A DNA stretch of 64,000 bases, taken from Protula sp. h YS-2021. Its lineage: Eukaryota; Annelida; Polychaeta; Sabellida; Serpulidae. Position 1 is the first letter of the stretch, and each line of letters begins with the position of its first letter. The translations under genes and the position numbers were made by a program. The stretch spans positions 41,728,500 to 41,792,499 of the forward strand of contig OX457029.1 in the NCBI GenBank assembly GCA_949752745.1. The letters are read 5' to 3'. Shown here one piece after another: positions 30,957 to 42,546 of this stretch. The notes under the pieces are model-generated. The model made no database searches. It was not told the origin of the DNA and saw only the letters and a list, made by a program, of their open reading frames with translations.

Positions 30957-31700
30957 GTCAAGTATATTGGGTATCTATATTGGGTATCTTCAGAAGTCGA
31001 CGACGAAATTTTAAGTTTCACACGGCGTTGCGTAGAACGCGTCAAGATTGTGCATATGGCAATATTTTTGTTTTTAAAAATTTTCATTTTGTCGGGTTTT
31101 GAGACGAAGGAAATTTTTGTGCTATCTAGCACACACTTTTCATGTAGTTTTCAAGTAAGATATGTTTTTGGGCATCTATTTTCTCATTGGTCCTTAGTTT
31201 AGGCGCGAAGCTCTTTGATTGGTTGTAGTTTTAATTAGCGGCGGCTGTTCTGCCAGCAACTATATAAGGAACGCGCTTGCAGCGCCATCAGCAGTCAATT
31301 TTATGAAAGCATGGATGCCACACGTCGGGTGTGAGTCCTAGTGGTGCACAGGGGGTTGTTACATGTGGTGCTGGTGCACGGAGAGTTGTTATTTCGGATA
31401 AAGTATAAAGTAAGGAAAATAAAAACGGATATTGAAGAGAGAGATTAGTTTGCTTTCATAGCAATTTTACTTGGATACAAAAGGAAAAAAACGGAATCTC
31501 AGAAATTATAAGATATTGCAATCAGTCTTGTGTCTGTTCGTCGCCATACCTCTTCGTGAAAGTCAAAGACGCACAACGCAGGGAACCGAAGATACACACA
31601 GCTAACAATTGCAATCAGTCTTGTATCTGTTCGTCGTCATACCTCTTCGTTAAAGTCAAAGACGCACAACGCTGGGACACGAAGATACACACAGCTAACA
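30957..31700 (+). repeat. 3' LTR, second part
   Basis: Continues the LTR from GTCAAGTATATTGGG. It includes TATATAAG (31261), the 93-bp U5 duplication (from 31518 and 31611) and the terminal CTAACA at 31695-31700. Compared with the 5' LTR it carries a short duplication (GTATCTATATTGG, ~30970) and the ~90-bp deletion after TTTTCAAGTA (31150). Confidence 0.9.
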
Positions 31701-31934
31701 CAGCTCATAACAATATAACTCCGTTTCACAAGGGATAATAAAATACTGCTAGGTGGAATTTGTTTGAGTTTTTTGCAATTTAAACAAAAAATCATTTGTG
31801 TCCTTAAAATAGGACTTAGTCCACAAAGTCCTTAGCTTGAAGAGGGGACGGACGGACAGACGGACGGACGGACGGACGGACAATCTCAAACCTACATCCC
31901 TCCGTTTCACGGGGGATAATTAACGTCCGTTCAT
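31701..31934 (+). repeat. GACGGACGGAC microsatellite with terminal hairpin
   Basis: TTAGCTTGAAGAGGGGACGG precedes (GACG)n (31850-31881), then the hairpin ATCCCTCCG...CGGGGGAT (31896-31917). The same CTTAGCTTGAAGAGGGGACG sequence ends the 178-bp array at 33376, so this is the right end of another, nearly core-less copy. 31701-31840 holds no gene. Confidence 0.8.
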
Positions 31935-33375
31935 ATAGTGGTGCCCACGAAGTCCACTCCGTTTGCATATATGTCGATTTATGACGATTTTTAAAAGCCT
32001 GTCATTTTGTCGATTTTGCTTCGATCAAACTGAAACCTTGACGTTGCACATCTTTATATCCTATATGTTGCCTATATGAAATATGAAAGCTGAATTATGC
32101 TTCGTTGATATAGAAGTGGTGTCCACAAAGTCCTATACATGTGCACATATGTCTATTTTCGACGATTTTCAAAAGCCTGTCAATTTGTCAATTTTGCTTC
32201 GATCAAACTGAAACCTTAACTTTGCACATCTTTATACCCTATATTTTGCCTATATGAAATATGAAAGCTGAATTATGCTTCGTTGATATAGAAGTGGTGT
32301 CCACAAAGTCCTATACATGTGCACATATGTCTATTTTCGACGATTTTCAAAAGCCTGTCAATTTGTCAATTTTGCTTCGATCAAACTGAAACCTTAACGT
32401 TGCACATCTTTATACCCTATATTTTGCCTATATGAAATATGAAAGCTGAATTATGCTTCGTTGATATAGAAGTGGTGTCCACAAAGTCCTATACATGTAC
32501 ACATATGTCTATTTTCGACGATTTTCAAAAGCCTGTCAATTTGTCAATTTTGCTTCGATCAAACTGAAACCTTGACGTTGCACATCTTTATACCCTATAT
32601 TTTGCCTGTATGAAATATGAAAGCAGAATTATGCTTCGTTGATATAGAAGTGGTGTCCACAAAGTCCTATACATGTGCACATATGTCTATTTTCGACGAT
32701 TTTCAAGCCTGTCAATTTGTCAATTTTGCTTCGATCAAACTGAAACCTTGACGTTGCACATCTTTATACCCTATATTTTGCTGTATGAAATATGAAAGCT
32801 GAATTATGCTTCGTTGATATAGAAGTGGTGTCCACAAAGTCCTATACATGTGCACATATGTCTATTTTCGACGATTTTCAAAAGCCTGTAAATTTGTCAA
32901 TTTTGCTTCGATCAAACTGAAACCTTGACGTTGCACATCTTTATACCCTATATTTTGCCTGTATGAAATATGAAAGCTGAATTATGCTTCGTTGATATAG
33001 AAGTGGTGTCCACAAAGTCCTATACATGTGCACATATGTCTATTTTCGACGATTTTCAAAAGCCTGTCAATTTGTCAATTTTGCTTCGATCAAACTGAAA
33101 CCTTGACGTTGCACATCTTTATACCCTATATTTTGCCTGTATGAAATATGAAAGCTGAATTATGCTTCGTTGATATAGAAGTGGTGTCCACAAAGTCCTA
33201 TACATGTGCACATATGTCTATTTTCGACGATTTTCAAAAGCCTGTCAATTTGTCAATTTTGCTTCGATCAAACTGAAACCTTGACGTTGCACATCTTTAT
33301 ACCCTATATTTTGCCTGTATGAAATATGAAAGCTGAATTATGCTTCGTTGATATAGAAGTGGTGTCCACAAAGTC
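31935..33375 (+). repeat. 178-bp tandem array, 8 units
   Basis: GTGGTGTCCACAAAG recurs at ~31935, 32116, 32294, 32472, 32650, 32825, 33003, 33181 and 33359, giving a period of 178 bp (one unit 175). Internal units are ~97-99% identical; the first is the most diverged. Each contains TTTTCGACGATTTTCAAAAG and 'GATCAAACTGAAACCTTGAC'. It is followed by CTTAGCTTGAAGAGGGGACG and a GACGGACGG microsatellite (33391-33415). Confidence 0.96.
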
Positions 33376-33414
33376 CTTAGCTTGAAGAGGGGACGGACGG
33401 ACGGACGGACGGAC

Positions 33415-33680
33415 GGGCCAATGAGAGGTATCTTATGTGGTGGCTGCATTATGTGGTAGCATTTGATATGCCTGAAATGCATTTAAGTGGTAGGTCACGG
33501 ACAAGATTATTTGAGAATAAAAAATGCTTATGTGGTGGTTTATATTTGCCCGTGCCCTTGTGTGGTTCCCAGCAGGCGTCATGTCAATGTCAATAATGTT
33601 TAAGCTTTGTGTGTGTCATTTGTAAATAAACGGAATTATATATGTGGCACTTTACTGTATAAAGATATTTTACAACTTAT
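33415..33680 (+). repeat. Family F (TTATGTGGTGG) copy
   Basis: Matches 58716-58985 along its length and 13140-13260 plus 13943-14080: 'TTATGTGGTGGCTGCATTAT', 'AAGTGGTAGGTCACGGACAA', 'TTGCCCGTGCCC', 'CCCAGCAGGCGTCAT'. No gene. Confidence 0.85.
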
Positions 33681-36300
33681 CTGTCACAACTGCGCATATT
33701 TATTCAACTTGCGTTGTTGCGTGGTGCTTATTTTAGACCAGTGCGCATGTTAGTTTAACTTGCGTTAATGCATGGTGCTTATTTTAGACCAGTGCGCATG
33801 TTTATTTAACTTGCGTTAATGCGTGGTTCGCCTTTGGAAAAACTGCGCATATTTTTTTAACTTGCGTTGATGCGCGCTTCACATTTCGGATCACGGCGCA
33901 TGTCAACTTAACTTGCGTCGATGTGCGGTTCACATTTCGGACCAGCGCGCATGTTTGGTTAACGTGCACTGATGCGCGGTTTGTATTTCGGACCACTGCG
34001 CATATCTATTTAACTTGCGTCAAAGCGTGGTTCGCATTTCGAACCAGTGCGCATGTTCATTTAACTTGCGTCGATGCCCGGTTCGCATTTCGGACCACTG
34101 CGCATGTTTATGCAACTTACGTTGATGCGCGGTTCACAATTCGGACCAGTGCGCATGATTACATAACTTGCGTCGATGCGTGGTTTTTTCCGACCAGTGC
34201 ATATATTTAACGTGCGTTAATGCGTGGTGCTTATTTCGGAAACTGCGCATGTCTATTCAACTTGCGTCATTGCATGGTTCTTTTGTCGGACCAGTGCGCA
34301 TGTTTATTTATCTGGCGTCGATGCGCGGTTCGCATTTCGGACTAGTGCGCAGGTTTGTTTAGCTTGCGTTGATGAGAGATTCACATTTTGGACCAGTGCG
34401 CATGTTTCTTTTATTGGCGTTGATGCACGGTTCTTATTTTAGACAAATGCGCATGTTTATTTAACTTGCGTTGATGCGCGGTTCACATTTCGGACCAGTG
34501 CGCATGTTTCTTTTATTTGCGTTGATGCACGGTTCTTGTTTTAGACAAATGCGCATGTTTATTTAACTTGCATGGATGCGCGGTTCACATTTTGGACGAG
34601 TGCGCATGTTTGGTTAATGTGCACTGATGCGCGGTTCAAATTTCAGGCCAGTGCGCATATTTATTAAACTTGCGTCGATGCGCGGTTCGCATTTCGAAGC
34701 AGTGCGCATGTTTATTTCACTTGCGTCCATGCCCGGTTCACATTTCGGACTAGTGCGCATGTTTATTCAACTTCGCTGATGAGCATTTCGCATTTTGGAC
34801 TAGTGTGCAGGTTTGTTTAGCTTGCGTTGATGCGAGATTCACATTTTGGATCAGTGCGCATGTTTCTTTTATTGGCGTTGATGCACGGTTCTTATTTTAG
34901 ACAAATGCGCATGTTTATTTAACTTGCGTTGATGCGCGGTTCACATTTCGGACCAGTGCGCATGTTTCTTTTATTTGCGTTGATGCACGGTTCTTGTTTT
35001 AGACAAATGCACATGTTTATTTAAATTGCATCGATGCGCGGTTCACATTTTGGACGAGTGCGCATGTTTGGTTAATGTGCACTGATGCGCGGTTCAAATT
35101 TCGGACAAGTGCGCATATTTATTAAACTTGCGTCGATGCGCGGTTCGCATTTCGAAGCAGTGCGCATGTTTATTTCACTTGCGTCCATGCCCGGTTCACA
35201 TTTCGGACTAGTGCACATGTTTATTCAACTTCGCTGATGAGCATTTCGCATTTCGGACTAGTGCGCATGTTCATTTCGCGTGCGTTGGTGCGTGATTCAC
35301 ATTTCGGACAACCGCGCATGTTTATTTAACTTCAGTTGATGCCCGGTTCGCATTTCGGACTAGTGCGCATGTTTATTTAACTTGCGTTGATGCGCGGTTC
35401 ACATTTCGGACCAGTGCGCATGATTACTTAACTTGCATCGCGGCGTGGTTCTTTGTTCGGACCAGTGCACATGTTTATTTAACTTGCGTTGATGCCCGGT
35501 TCGCATTTCGAACCAGTGCGCATGTTTTTTTTTACCTTGCGTCCATGTCCGGTTGCGCATTTCGAAACAGTGCGCATGTTTATTCAACTTCCGTTGATGA
35601 GCGGTTCGCATTTCGGACTAGTGCGCAAGTTCATTTAACTTGCGTTGATGCGCGTTTCTTATTTTGGACCAGTGCACATGTTTATTTAACTTGCGTTGAT
35701 GCGCGGTTCACATTTCGGACAACTGCGCATGTTTATTTCACTTGCATTAATGCGCGGTTCGCATTTGGAACCAGTGCGCATGTTTGTTTAACTTGCGTTG
35801 ATGCGCGGTTCACATTTCGGACCAGTGCGCATGATTACTTAACTTGCATCGATGCGTGGTTCTTTGTTCGGACCAGTGCACATATTTATTTAACTTGCGT
35901 CGATGCGCGGTTCGCATTTCGAACCAGTGCGCATGTTTATTTACCTTGCGTCCATGTCTGGTTGCGCATTTCGAACCAGTGGGCATGTTTATTCAGCTTC
36001 CGTTGGTGCGTGGTTCACATTTCGGACAACTCCGTATGTTTATTCAGCTTGCGTTGATGCGCGTGTCTTATTTTAGACCAGTGCACATGTTTATTTAACT
36101 TGCGTTGATGCCCGGTTCGCATTTCGGACCAGTGCGCATGTTTATTTCACTTGCGTTAATGCGCGGTTCGCATTTGGAACCAGTGCGCATGTTTGTTTAA
36201 CTTGCGCTGATGCGCGGTTCATATTTCGGATCACGGCGCATGTTAACTTAAATTGCGTCGATGCGCGGTTCATATTTCGGACCAGTGTGCCTGTTTAAAT
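33680..36300 (+). repeat. 51-bp tandem array, ~50 units
   Basis: Consensus unit is roughly TTGATGCGCGGTTCACATTT, CGGACCAGTGCGCATG, then TTTATTTAACTTGCG (51 bp). Because 51 is a multiple of three, long ORFs with 17-residue repeats appear on both strands (for example 35545-36057). They have no independent support as genes. A higher-order repeat of ~440 bp is visible: 34340-34780 recurs at 34785-35225 with the same variant order. Small dispersed copies lie at 10130-10385 and 62010-62145. Confidence 0.95.
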
Positions 36301-36324
36301 AATAACCACACATTAACACAAGGT

Positions 36325-36552
36325 AAATAAACGGATAAAACTGTAGGATAAGATTCATTTTGAGGTATTTTCTTCAAAAATTTCCCCTAAAATCAAAATT
36401 CAAGATCGAGTCAAAAAGCACAAGCCGTATGCCCGACCCATCTAGGACTGCCTCGTACTAGATACCAAAAATAAATGAAATCGGATAAAAACTGTAGGAG
36501 GAAACGCACTTTGAAGTTTATTCTTCAAAAAATCCCCCAAAATACAAACATT
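36325..36552 (+). repeat. Family K repeats (second copy)
   Basis: Two units with 'CAAAAAGCACAAGCCGTATG' and 'AAATGAAATCGGATAAAAAC', as at 15055-15486. Confidence 0.75.
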
Positions 36553-36553
36553 G

Positions 36554-36902
36554 TTCGCAGTGGGTGTATTCTTAAGATTCTCCCCACCCCACAGCGGGAT
36601 TTAAACAAATGCTGCTCTCCTTATTTGCTTTAGAAATTAGCTTTATAGTTGCATTATTTTCCAACAGATGGTGTTACAGGACAGTTGATCAACGGACTCT
36701 GACGGACTCCCTTATGTGGTTTGTTTTGTGCTCAATGGGTGCTTATGTGGCTACCTCATAAGAACCACCACATAAGGAAGAAAAACCACATAAGTGACGG
36801 ATGTACCGAAAATCCACCACATAGCATAATCATTGTGGGCACGGACAGACGGACAGACGGACGGACAATCTCAAACCTATATCCCTCCGTTTCACGGGGG
36901 AT
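36554..36902 (+). mobile_element. CCACATAA-rich module with microsatellite and terminal hairpin, copy 1
   Basis: Begins GCAGTGGGTGTATTCTTAAG. It has CCACATAA/TTATGTGG in both orientations (about six sites, 36713-36830), then GGACAGACGGACAGACGGAC and the ATCCCTCCG...CGGGGGAT hairpin (~36881-36902). It is collinear with 61479-61833 up to the microsatellite, but the terminal hairpins differ. Confidence 0.85.
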
Positions 36903-36904
36903 AA

Positions 36905-37560
36905 AAATGTCTGATTTGTTACCTGATTTCATTAGTCCCCAGGACACATTTTTCGGACCCAGGCAAAACCTATACCAACGTACACAACCCCACCCTACAT
37001 TCTTTCCCTACCAAAGGTTTAAATGGGATCCCTCGTGTAGTCTTTGAGATCTATCGCACAAAAGACATCCTATCTAGATGTTGATGCCTAAGATATTTGG
37101 ACTTTCGACAAAGTTCCTAGGACACATCTTTATGGCGGCCAGCAAAACCAGGTGCACAACTACAGCTTCTGTTGTTTCCCTACACAAGGTTTCAATATAA
37201 TCCCTCGAGCAGTTTCCGAGATCTATCGCACAAAAACATCGTATCCAGATTTTGACGGCTAAGATATTCGGATTTTCGATAAAGTCGTAAGGGTACATTT
37301 TTCGGCGGCCGGAAAAACCTAAATGGAATTCCTCGAGTAGTTTGTGGGATCTATCGCACAAAATACATCCTATCCACATGTTGAAGGCCTAAGATATTTG
37401 GATTTTCGACAAAGTCCCTAGGACACGCTTTTTTTGCGGTCGGCAAAAACCTATACCCAGGTACACAACTACAGCTAAGTTTCAATGGAATCTCTCCCGT
37501 AGTTTCCCTATCTATTGTGCAAAAGACATCATATAAGAAATGTTGACAGACGGACTGAAA
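36905..37560 (+). repeat. Family L tandem repeats
   Basis: Four units of ~130-160 bp, marked by 'GATCTATCGCACAAAA' (37049, 37209, 37340, degenerate at 37500), 'AAGATATTTGGATTTTCGAC' and 'CCTAGGACACATTTTT'. It ends at TGTTGACAGACGGACTG. Confidence 0.8.
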
Positions 37561-39300
37561 ATTAGCAACCAAGCAATTTTAACTGCCCCCCCCCCCTTCC
37601 ATTTGGACAATTTTTTTCCAAATCGTCAAAAAACAGAGGCATATCTAGAGAACAATGGTACAAAATTCGAAAGGAATGCAATTAAAAAGTGTGCGAGAAG
37701 AAGCATTTTGAAAACCGGACGCCAATAAATTAACAAATGACCCCTACTTGGCCTATTTTTATCAGATCGCCAAAAAGTAGCTTTTCAAGACATGCCTACA
37801 TAGATTACATTCGTACAAAATTTTAAAGAAAATCTGATCAAAATTGTGGGAGAAGAAGCATTTTGAAAATTTACAACTAAAAAATTTCAAATGCCACCCA
37901 GTCCACTCCATTATGCCAATTCTTGGCGGAACGCCCAAATGGTAGTTTTCAAGAGAGGCCTGCCCAAAAAAAATCGTAGAAAACTGGAAAGGCATCAAAT
38001 GAAGATTGTGAGAGAAATAGCATTTTGAAAAATTGGATGCAAATGAATTTAAAAATGGCCCCCATTTTGTCAATTTCTGGTAATTATTCAAGAGAGGCTA
38101 CTTAGAGAATATTCGTACACAATTTAAAGAAAATCTGATCAAAATTGTGGGAGAAGCATTTTGAAAATTGCAACGAAAAAAATTTAAATGTTCCCCGGCC
38201 CCCTATTTGGTCAATTTTTGGCGGATCACCAAAATAGTACCTTTTTAAGAGAGACCTGCCTATAGAACATTCGTGCGAAATGTAAAAGGAATCCAATCAA
38301 AACTGAAGAAGCACTTTAAGTAAAAGTCTGCATACGTACATACTTACACACGTACATACAGACGACGGATACCCCTCTATTAATGTGATAAGACCAGCAT
38401 GACCAAGTCGGCCGGTCTAAAAAGAAAGACAGAACCATCTACGGAAAATGTACAAAACTGGAAAGCTATCCAATCAAAACTGAGAACATTCAATGAATAT
38501 TGGCAAGGAATCTTACTGGCTACAGAACTTTTTAAAATATATGCCCCCCACCTCCCCCCCCCCCCCCCCCCCCGCCATTTTAGAGTTTTAGTGGATCGCC
38601 AAATGAAGAAACCTTTCAAGAGAGGATCGCGTGGTGGATATTCCTGCAAAATATGAACTCAATCCGATAGAAATTGTGGAAAAAGAATCATTTTGAGAAC
38701 TGGCAACTAAAAAATCATAAATACCTCCCTTTTAGCCCATCTTTGGCGGTTTGCAAAACAAAAATTAAAAGAAAACCATCTGTGGAACAATTACACAAAA
38801 TTGGAAAGGAATCCCATCAATTGTGGAAAAGGAAGCACTGTGAAAATTGGCTACGGAAAATTTAAAAATGTCCCCCATTTGGTAAATTTTTGTGATTCAA
38901 AAGAGAACAGGCTAATGAATCTTTATGCAAAATTTTGACGCAACCTGATCCCAACTGTGAAAGAAAGAGAATTTGTAAAATTGGCTACCAAAAATCACAA
39001 AATGCTCCACATTTGAAAAATGTTTTGCAGACCACCAACAAATTTCAAGGGAGGGCAACCTAGTAAACATTTGTACAAGATTTGAAAGGAATAGGACCCA
39101 AATAGTAGGACAGTAGTTTTAAAAAGTACCTTTTCAAGGGAGTCCTCCACAAAGGACATTCTTACGAAATTTGAAAGGAATCCGATCAAACTAAGGGAGA
39201 AGGAGCACTTAAAGCAACAGTATACATGCACACATATCCGCGACGGATGAACCTCACTGATGTGAGAAGCCCAGCCGACGAAATCGGGACGTTTAAAAAC
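37560..39300 (+). repeat. Family D array, two sub-arrays with degenerate hairpin ends
   Basis: About ten family D units. One sub-array ends at a CATACGTACATACTTACACA stretch and a hairpin relative (AGACCAGCATGACC...GGCCGGTCT, ~38391-38418). The second ends near 39240-39290 with a decayed version. It sits directly downstream of the donor of the upstream Ig exon (minus strand). Confidence 0.8.
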
Positions 39301-39414
39301 TTACATGTTCATTAGAGCCCCCTATTAGTTTAACGAGTCACAAAATCACCACAAGTTTTTAGGACAGTTGTGTTCATGTACAGCAATGAAAAACAGTAAA
39401 GTATGATTACTTAC

Positions 39415-39738
39415 AATGTACTTCAACTTCCAGTTTTGAGGAGTTTATTGTGCTGTTTATTCCTCCGTTGTAATCCACTCGGCAGAATAACTGATTTGTG
39501 TTATATTCTCTTTTGAATTTGACTTTCTTTGTCAACGATGCCGAAAAAGTTCCATCACTGTTCATTCTGTAATTATCTGGTGCAGACTGTTTAATAATAG
39601 AATTTCCGGATAAAATATAGACATAGAGACTATTTGATGGGTAAACAACAGGTATTTGGCACATCACATCTAACATATGGTTTGCTGCTATGGAATTCAT
39701 TGTAGGTGTTGTCGATACGGTCGTTTGTCTTGGAGACG
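39415..39738 (-). CDS. Ig domain exon, most upstream seen
   Basis: A 324-nt exon (108 codons). Cysteines lie in 'HMLDVMCQIPVVYP' and 'TNQLFCRVDYNGG', ~55 residues apart as in an Ig fold. The core Trp is replaced (VYIL region), as in some C2 domains. On the minus strand the acceptor is TTTTGGTTTCAG (AG at 39740-39739) and the donor GTAAGT (39414-39409). Both junctions are phase 1, so it can join in frame to the exon at 11500-11153. Several N-glycosylation sequons (for example NSTINSS) suggest an extracellular location. No upstream exon, signal peptide or transmembrane segment was found between 39739 and the window end. The gene could also be two neighbouring genes. Confidence 0.82.
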
Positions 39739-39739
39739 C

Positions 39740-41740
39740 TGAAACCAAAATCAAAACACGTCAGTCAATTACAAAAGGCTAAATAAAGAAATTTGTATTT
39801 TTGTAATTCGTGTTGAAAACCGCAGAAAATTTTGAACTGCGATTTGAAGGATTTCAGTTTCTAGCCGCCACTTAACACTCACACCTTAAACACCCCAAAA
39901 AAGGTTTTAAAAACATTTTTTTGTTATGTAAGAGTTTCTTGAAAATGTGCTTTTAACTTCTTTTAAATAAATAATGTTTACATTCAGAAATACCAAAGTT
40001 CACTTACAAATACATGAAGTTTGGTTACACACAAACCAACAGGTAAAACGCCTGTGTGTATGCCAGTATATCATAAGATATCACAAATTGGTGGTAAATT
40101 ATACTAGGAACAACATTGTCTATGGACCATGCCCCAACTGACGAATACAGATGTTGAGACTTATCACATGTGAATTCAAGAGCAGAGGTCTAATACCAAC
40201 TCTGCGACACATCCATGATAGACTGGAGTAAAAAAAATTTGATGAAAATACTAAACGCAATGCATTTTGTTCGATTCTTTTGTATGAATGACGAACTGGC
40301 ATTTTGTGTTGATAATTGTGAAAGTTAGGGGAACAATATTTCTTACCGAGGTCAATGGTGAAAATCTGAGAAGAATTGAACCTCTAATTAATAATGAAAT
40401 GTGATAGGAAGATTATTTATTTAAAGATAAGACAAAGCAAAAACATACTGAAAAATCAAATTTCGTGAAAATTCAAGAAAAACGTTACACCTACCAAGAT
40501 AAGAATAGAACAAGACCGCCAAGTGCGCAGGTGCCATCAGAGTAACAAGATACGAACTGGCGATGCGTTTTTTTGTTTTTTTTTGGTTTATGGTCAACTC
40601 GGCGACAAACCTACTAGGCGACAGGTCAACCCGGCGACACTTTGGTTAACTCGGCGCATATTTTTGGTCAGGGTTTTATTAATAAAATGAATAATCAAAA
40701 CTTAGTCTCAGTTAAGCAAGTTTTGACAAATTTTGAAAGCGAATTTTCCTCATGCTAAAAAATACTGGTCGTTCTTGTACGCTTTACATTCCTGTCATGT
40801 AATACCAGTTCCATAGGTTCTGTGAATTTCATTTTCACACAAACTGCATTGCAGAATGGGCTGTCCAGGACGTAATCCGTCCCGACATGACATGCATACA
40901 AGCATTTTATCCGTAAAAATTCAAAATGCAGTACATTTCAAAACTGAAACTGAGATTTTCCTTAATATTACCTTTTTACTTAATTTACTGGTAAAAAGTG
41001 TGCTCTCTGAACTCTTTAATTTCAACTTTCATTCTAAAGCTGCGTATCTCAGTATTCTAGCCACTTTTTTTCTTTTAGGTTTATTCGATATCTTATTCTT
41101 CAATAAATACTTGCTTGGACTGAGAATATTTGTCCTATTTATATTACACGTAGTGGCTTAAAGATTGCCAATTAATACAGACCGTTGTGAGGATGATATA
41201 AAAAAAAGTCGGAATTAGTTCTAGCTCCGTACTTATAATTGCAATTACGTTACACTGACGTATCAGGTTGTATTTTGCATTTAAGTACCTCTAATTAAGT
41301 GGCGCCCGCAAGCCAATGATTTTGGCTTGTATGAAGTGTAAGCCTCAGCTTTAAAAATTGCAATTAGGATGTGAATGGTTAGTCCACGAAAAAATGTGTT
41401 TCGTAACAAGTGTAATCGCGATATAAGTTGAAAAGCCGGTTGATCCCTTCATAAGTACAGTCAGGATATATTAGTTTCATCCCACTATTGTACTGCGTTT
41501 CGTTACAAGTGTAATTTGTAAGTTGAAAAGCACTCTGGATGCATGTGAACCCTTAAGTGCAATCATGATATGAATATTGCTCCTTCAGTTGTATTGTCCT
41601 TGATAACAATTTGCAAATTTCAAGACTGATAGCTATGTGTCGCCGACTTGACTGTTGACCAAACCCGTTTTTTTCCAAAACATGGCTAATAAAGATGCAA
41701 AGATCGAGATGCAAAATCTGTAATTTCTTATCATTAATTT
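39740..41740. other. AT-rich sequence without a recognised gene
   Basis: Presumed intron or upstream flank of the Ig gene. The only structure seen is a short triple 'CTCGGCGACA/CCCGGCGACA/CTCGGCGCAT' repeat at 40598-40670. ORFs up to ~100 codons (for example 40856-41161) show no recognisable domain and I do not call them. Confidence 0.5.
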
Positions 41741-41744
41741 CTCA

Positions 41745-42470
41745 GCATTAAAAGAAAACATCGATCCGTCAGTTGTTGAGCGATTTCAAAAGTAATACGG
41801 TTTACCCATAAGCAATATACATATATTTTCACTGTGTAAAGCTTAAGAAGACTTGACATTATTGTTTCTTAGAATATTTATAGACAAGATATCGATGCAA
41901 AACGTGTAAATTTTTATCCATTTTGATAAGATTTTGATAAGAAGAATACACGACGCTGCAGATCTGTGATACATATTTTAATGGGTAAAGTTTCAAAACA
42001 CATTGCCGTATAGTTTCTGAAAATATGTCTCGACAGAAGTTTCGATGCAATATTTTCATAAATTTTAAGTGCCGATCCATCAATTTTCGGCCAATATCAG
42101 AAATAATGTGACATTACATGCCTGCAATGTGTATGTTTTTTTCTGTCCAAAGTCAGAAACGGCTGAGCCATGTAGTTTCTGAGAACGTGTCATGAAAAAA
42201 AACTCAAGTCTCCATGTGCACCTTTTTATCCATTTTTTACAAACTTCAGACTCGTCAATAATACGTCGAATTAAAAAATAACAAGACGTTGCACAAATGC
42301 AATTACAGATACTGTCACTGTGTACAATTTCTAGGTCTCGTAGTTTCTGAGAAAATTTCCTAAGCCTCGATGTAAAATTGTAATTTGTTTTTATTATTAA
42401 CATTATTACTTTATTGACATTGTCGATTCCTTAAATTTTTGCCCATTTCAATAATACTACTTATCACATC
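41745..42470. repeat. Degenerate ~150-200-bp repeats ('TTTCACTGTGTAAAG')
   Basis: Four to five poorly conserved units with 'TCGATGCAAAA', 'TCATCAATTTTCGGCC'-like, ATATATTTTCACTGTGTAAA and 'GTAGTTTCTGAGAA' blocks. Related in style to the 10440 and 58380 families. Confidence 0.6.
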
Positions 42471-42474
42471 TCCA

Positions 42475-42480
42475 ATATAT

Positions 42481-42544
<64 letters not shown>
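42475..42544. repeat. (TA)n microsatellite
   Basis: About 70 nt of TA with one AA interruption near 42493. Confidence 0.95.

Positions 42545-42546
<2 letters not shown>

Larger units (their letters stand above)
18120..31700 (+). mobile_element. Gmr1-type Ty3/gypsy LTR retrotransposon (degraded, with nested insertions)
   Basis: Order: truncated 5' LTR, tRNA-Pro-type PBS, gag with a SCAN-like region and zinc knuckle, protease, integrase (HHCC, D,D35E, GPY/F), reverse transcriptase, RNase H, then a purine-rich tract and 3' LTR. Integrase precedes RT, although both are Ty3/gypsy-like in sequence, which defines the Gmr1 group. Host-copy damage: multiple stops and frameshifts in gag and pol; a SINE in RT (22808-23047); a 2.5 kb composite insertion in the 3' LTR; and a 3.8 kb tandem duplication covering RNase H to the middle of that insertion. 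It lies in the sense opposite to the surrounding Ig gene. Confidence 0.88.
11501..39414 (-). other. ~27.9 kb intron of the Ig gene, filled by mobile DNA
   Basis: Bounded by donor GTAAGT (39414-39409) and acceptor CTTTCAG (11501). It contains the CAGGGTTGCCAC element, family A copy 2, the LTR retrotransposon with its nested insertions and duplication, the 178-bp and 51-bp arrays, and family D, K and L repeats. That this is a single intron is inferred from exon phase and orientation. I saw no Ig-like exon between. Confidence 0.6.

Noticed and set aside
31935..33375. Possible CRISPR-like array
   Set aside because: Repeats are contiguous 178-bp monomers without unique spacers, in a eukaryotic context.
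35545..36057. 170-codon ORF with a regular 17-residue repeat
   Set aside because: It results from the 51-bp DNA repeat, whose length is a multiple of three. Several frames on both strands stay open in the same way and there is no start context, splice signal or domain.
40590..40680. Triple GGCGACA repeat as a regulatory site
   Set aside because: Only three short imperfect copies; too little to assign a function.
40856..41161. 101-codon plus-strand ORF with several hydrophobic segments
   Set aside because: It looks membrane-like only because AT-rich DNA encodes Leu, Phe and Ile. No motif, conserved start context or neighbour supports it.
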